The notes below the pieces were generated by a model. That model was not told the origin of the DNA. It saw nothing but the letters and a program-made list of their open reading frames with translations, and did not search any database. From the NCBI GenBank assembly GCA_902463835.1, contig CABQGZ010000157.1:1-7488 (forward strand): 7,488 nucleotides of DNA, in the 5' to 3' direction. The position numbers were made by a program, and so were the translations under genes. The stretch is from an uncultured Lachnospiraceae bacterium (GTDB lineage Bacteria; Bacillota; Clostridia; Lachnospirales; Lachnospiraceae). Below are positions 5,339 through 7,488 of this stretch, piece after piece (within the stretch, counting starts at the first letter, position 1; every line of letters starts with the position of its first letter).

Positions 5339-6973
5339 TTAGCAGAGGCTGTCAACTTCTTTTTTCAGATACATCCTGGCCTCGAAAGACTTCAGCCTTC
5401 CATTTTCCAGCTCTTCATAATTGGATATCAGAAGCTCTCCTGCTTCCAACCAGGGCGTTGGCAGCACAAAGGACGCGGCATGTCTGAAAAAATTGCATAC
5501 CACAAGGATTTCCTCTTGACGCCATGTTCTTTTATACACAAACAGCCTGGGATCCTCCTCCAACAACAGCTGATACTGCCCCTCAATCAGAACCATATGC
5601 TCCTTGCGCAGCGCAATCAGCCTTCGATAGCAGGCCCACACCGAATCCGTATCTGCCATTTCCGCCTTAGCATTCCGTTTTACATAGTCCGGATTTACCT
5701 TCATCCAGGGCACACCGGTTGTGAATCCCGCATGCTCCTGTTCCGACCACTGCATGGGCGTCCTGGCATTGTCTCTGCTCCTGGCATGGATGGCCGATAT
5801 AATTTCCTTCTTCGCGCGCCCCTTGGCCTTCTCCTCGCTATAAAAATTCAGAGTTTCAATATCACGGTACTCCTCTATGGAATACCGGACATTCGTCATC
5901 CCCAGCTCCTCCCCCTGATAGATATACGGAGTCCCCTGCATTCCAAACAGTAAAATTGCAAGCATCTTGGCGGCTTTCTCACTATATTCACCGTCGTCTC
6001 CCCAGCGCGAAACAATCCGCGGCAAGTCATGGTTATTCCAAAACAAGCTGTTCCAGCCCTTCTGATACAGACGTTCCTGCCACCTGGAAAGCACTTGCTT
6101 CAACCGGATAAAATCCAGCTTACAGACCTCCCACTTTCCTTTCCCCGGTCTCTGATCCAAACTCATATGTTCAAACTGAAACACCATGGAAAATACGCCG
6201 TTCTCCTCATTGCTGTAGCGGACCGCCCGCTCCCAATCGGCGCCCCAGGTCTCCCCCACTGTGACAAGCTCCGTACCTCCATAAGTATTGTCCCGCATAT
6301 TCGTAAGATACGAGAGAAGCTTTGGACCATTGGCCGTAATACCTCTATCCGGCTCCTTGTCAATCTGATCGATCACATCAAAGCGAAATCCTCCCACGCC
6401 CTTCCCTTTCCACCAGTTCATCACATCATATATCTCCTGCCGCACCTTCCCGTTCTCCCAATTCAGATCCGGCTGCTTACCTGCGAACTGATGAAAATAA
6501 TACTGTCTGCACGATTCCACCCAGGTCCAGCAGGAGCCTCCGAAAACACCCTGCATTTCATTGGGCGGGCTTTCCTTTGTCCCGTCCCGCCACACATAAT
6601 AATCATGGTACGGATTATCCCTGCTCTTTCTTGCCTCCTGAAACCACCGATGTTCATCCGAGGTATGGTTCAGTACAAGATCCATAATAACACGAATTCC
6701 CCGGCGGCCTGCCTCCCGAATCAGTTGATCCATATCCTCCATGCTCCCAAACACCGGATCAATGCTTCGATAATCTGAGATATCGTATCCATTATCCGCC
6801 TGGGGCGAGGCGTACATGGGCGTCAGCCATACCGCGTCCACGCCGAGTTTCTCCAGGTAACCCAGGCGGCTGATGATTCCTCTGATATCGCCGATTCCGT
6901 CTCCGTTGCTGTCCTGGAAGCTGCGGGAGTAGATTTCATAGATCACTGCCTGCTTCCACCACGGGTTGTTCAT
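5339..6973 (-). CDS. dexB: GH13 glucan/oligo-1,6-alpha-glucosidase (DexB-like)
   Basis: Predicted to remove glucose from the non-reducing end of alpha-1,6-linked isomalto-oligosaccharides. The 544 residues fit subfamily GH13_31 and, as far as I recall that protein, look closest to streptococcal DexB (TVGETWGA, SMVFQFEHM, GWNSLFWNNHDLPR). Features: calcium-type loop DSNGDGIGD (21-29); region I DLVLNH (98-103); region II GFRFDVID with nucleophile D199; region III with acid/base E241; region IV NNHD with D316; RDNARTPMQW (400-409); then a C-terminal beta domain. V200 directly after the nucleophile is the residue linked to alpha-1,6 rather than alpha-1,4 preference. No signal peptide, so cytoplasmic; its sugar must be imported, but no transporter is in view. 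The ATG at 6973 has AAAAAGGAG 8 nt upstream. Trehalose-6-phosphate hydrolase is the main alternative. Converges on tmcAL with 32 bp between stops and no clear terminator there. Confidence 0.88.
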   Translation of the reverse strand: MNNPWWKQAVIYEIYSRSFQDSNGDGIGDIRGIISRLGYLEKLGVDAVWLTPMYASPQADNGYDISDYRSIDPVFGSMEDMDQLIREAGRRGIRVIMDLVLNHTSDEHRWFQEARKSRDNPYHDYYVWRDGTKESPPNEMQGVFGGSCWTWVESCRQYYFHQFAGKQPDLNWENGKVRQEIYDVMNWWKGKGVGGFRFDVIDQIDKEPDRGITANGPKLLSYLTNMRDNTYGGTELVTVGETWGADWERAVRYSNEENGVFSMVFQFEHMSLDQRPGKGKWEVCKLDFIRLKQVLSRWQERLYQKGWNSLFWNNHDLPRIVSRWGDDGEYSEKAAKMLAILLFGMQGTPYIYQGEELGMTNVRYSIEEYRDIETLNFYSEEKAKGRAKKEIISAIHARSRDNARTPMQWSEQEHAGFTTGVPWMKVNPDYVKRNAKAEMADTDSVWACYRRLIALRKEHMVLIEGQYQLLLEEDPRLFVYKRTWRQEEILVVCNFFRHAASFVLPTPWLEAGELLISNYEELENGRLKSFEARMYLKKEVDSLC

Positions 6974-6994
6974 TTTGCTGTCTCCTTTTTATGG

Positions 6995-7007
6995 GCTGTA
7001 TCACAGC
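6995..7007 (-). other. Small hairpin in the glucosidase leader
   Basis: GCTGT and ACAGC (arms 6995-6999 and 7003-7007) flank a 3-nt loop about 8 nt upstream of the AAAAAGGAG ribosome binding site. A competing longer-range pairing GGCTG/CAGCC (7022-7026 with 6994-6998) is possible. May influence translation; not a recognised riboswitch. Confidence 0.3.
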
Positions 7008-7089
7008 TGAATCATAAAACCTCAGCCATGCTACTCTCTACCTATTTCAATCATATTCAATCTTCACATATCATATCGCTATTCTTTAC

Positions 7090-7095
7090 ATTATA
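7090..7095 (-). promoter_or_regulatory. -10 box of a probable glucosidase promoter
   Basis: A perfect TATAAT on the minus strand, about 117 bp ahead of the ATG. At 16-18 bp spacing the -35 options are GAAAAG, GGAAAA or CGGAAA, none close to consensus. That would suit an activator-dependent promoter, as expected for a sugar-use gene, but a lone -10 match is weak evidence. Confidence 0.4.
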
Positions 7096-7136
7096 CCTCT
7101 TAACCATACCTCTTTTCCGAAATACTGCGCATAAAA

Positions 7137-7172
7137 TAAAAGTCTCTACCCACTACAGGCAAAAGACTTTTA
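7137..7172. repeat. 9-bp inverted repeat upstream of the glucosidase promoter
   Basis: TAAAAGTCT (7137-7145) and AGACTTTTA (7164-7172) are perfect inverted repeats 18 bp apart. The centre is about 70 bp upstream of the start predicted from the TATAAT at 7090, a normal place for an activator site. On the minus strand the right arm runs into TTTTAT, so it could also be a weak second terminator of purH. Confidence 0.5.
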
Positions 7173-7185
7173 AAATAGTACGCAC

Positions 7186-7230
7186 AAAAAAGGCCCTTCT
7201 CTTCTATAAAATTAGTGATGGAACAGCCTT
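7186..7230 (-). terminator. Intrinsic terminator overlapping the purH stop
   Basis: On the minus strand AAGGCTGTTC (7221-7230) pairs with GAAGGGCCTT (7190-7199): nine pairs including one G-T, with one internal mismatch and a 21-nt loop. The 3' arm leads into six T (7186-7191). The 5' arm is formed by the last purH codons and the loop holds the stop, so a ribosome finishing purH could disturb the fold. Confidence 0.6.
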
Positions 7231-7488
7231 ATCCCAGTAAAGCACATTGCCATGCCATATTTATTACATGTGTCAATCACATGGTCATCCCGAATAGACC
7301 CACCCGGCTGCGCCACATACTTCACGCCGCTTTTATGCGCCCGCTCGATATTATCCCCAAAGGGAAAGAATGCGTCAGATCCCAGCGCCACATCCTGCAT
7401 CTGATCCAGCCATGCACGCTTTTCCTCTCTGGTAAATACTTCCGGCTTCTCCGTGAAAATATTCTCCCAGGCGCCGTCAGCCAGCACA
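7212..7488 (-). CDS. purH: PurH C-terminus (AICAR transformylase domain), partial
   Basis: PurH carries out the last two steps of IMP synthesis: formyl transfer to AICAR and ring closure. Only the last 91 residues are here, all from the AICAR transformylase domain; the reading stays open to the window edge, so the start lies outside. Recognisable are GSDAFFPFGDNIERAHKSG, the QPGGSIRDD segment and the ending TGIRLFHH, the counterpart of the usual TGxRHFxH terminus. The first visible codon, GTG, is an internal valine, not a start. The gene is followed by a terminator-like hairpin and a 238-bp gap before the glucosidase gene on the same strand, so the two are probably separate transcripts. Rest of the purine operon would lie to the right. 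Confidence 0.95.
   Translation of the reverse strand, partial: VLADGAWENIFTEKPEVFTREEKRAWLDQMQDVALGSDAFFPFGDNIERAHKSGVKYVAQPGGSIRDDHVIDTCNKYGMAMCFTGIRLFHH

Noticed and set aside
5290..5356. Terminator between the convergent tmcAL and glucosidase genes
   Set aside because: Only a 4-bp stem, or CAGCC/GGCTG with a loop of over 30 nt, can be drawn; neither has a convincing T run directly after it.
6029..6778. Long plus-strand open reading frame (249 codons) opposite the glucosidase gene
   Set aside because: Lies wholly antisense to a well-supported GH13 gene, has no recognisable domain and a composition typical of a shadow frame.
7028..7240. Small plus-strand open frame (70 codons) between the glucosidase gene and purH
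   Set aside because: No ribosome binding site or recognisable sequence; it runs into the purH terminator and coding end.

Overview
The window looks like chromosomal DNA from a low-to-mid GC Firmicute, most likely a clostridial gut anaerobe of the Lachnospiraceae type. The basis is the family-level look of the proteins, strong AAGGAG ribosome binding sites, sigma-A promoters with 17-bp spacers, and an acetate kinase gene next to the yceD-rpmF pair and opposite tmcAL. This is a judgement from recognition, not from a search. All but one of the genes lie on the minus strand. No mobile element, CRISPR array, tRNA or rRNA was seen.

Read in the minus-strand direction (right to left): the 3' end of purH (purine synthesis) enters at the right edge and ends in a hairpin that straddles its stop codon. 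A 238-bp gap with a -10 box and inverted repeats precedes a complete GH13 alpha-1,6-glucosidase (dexB-like). The plus-strand gene tmcAL converges on that glucosidase gene with only 32 bp between the stop codons, and diverges from ackA across about 196 bp that holds a good ackA promoter. Acetate kinase ackA is followed by a perfect-consensus promoter driving yceD (DUF177) and rpmF (ribosomal protein L32). After a 14-bp hairpin comes a DUF624/YesL-type membrane protein with its own terminator. The last gene is pta (phosphate acetyltransferase), which has its own promoter and runs off the left edge.

Functionally, pta and ackA form the acetyl-CoA to acetyl phosphate to acetate/ATP route of a fermenter, but they are separated here by three other genes. 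yceD, rpmF and tmcAL all belong to translation (23S rRNA/L32 and elongator tRNA-Met modification). The glucosidase would feed glucose from isomalto-oligosaccharides into glycolysis, whose acetyl-CoA is what Pta-AckA uses.

I see mostly housekeeping genes and no clear sign of an undescribed system. The points most worth a second look are the YesL-type gene placed between rpmF and pta with no clear promoter of its own, the split pta/ackA arrangement, a Ser/Thr-rich insert in TmcAL, and the structured upstream region of the glucosidase gene. No gene-free stretch exceeds 300 bases.
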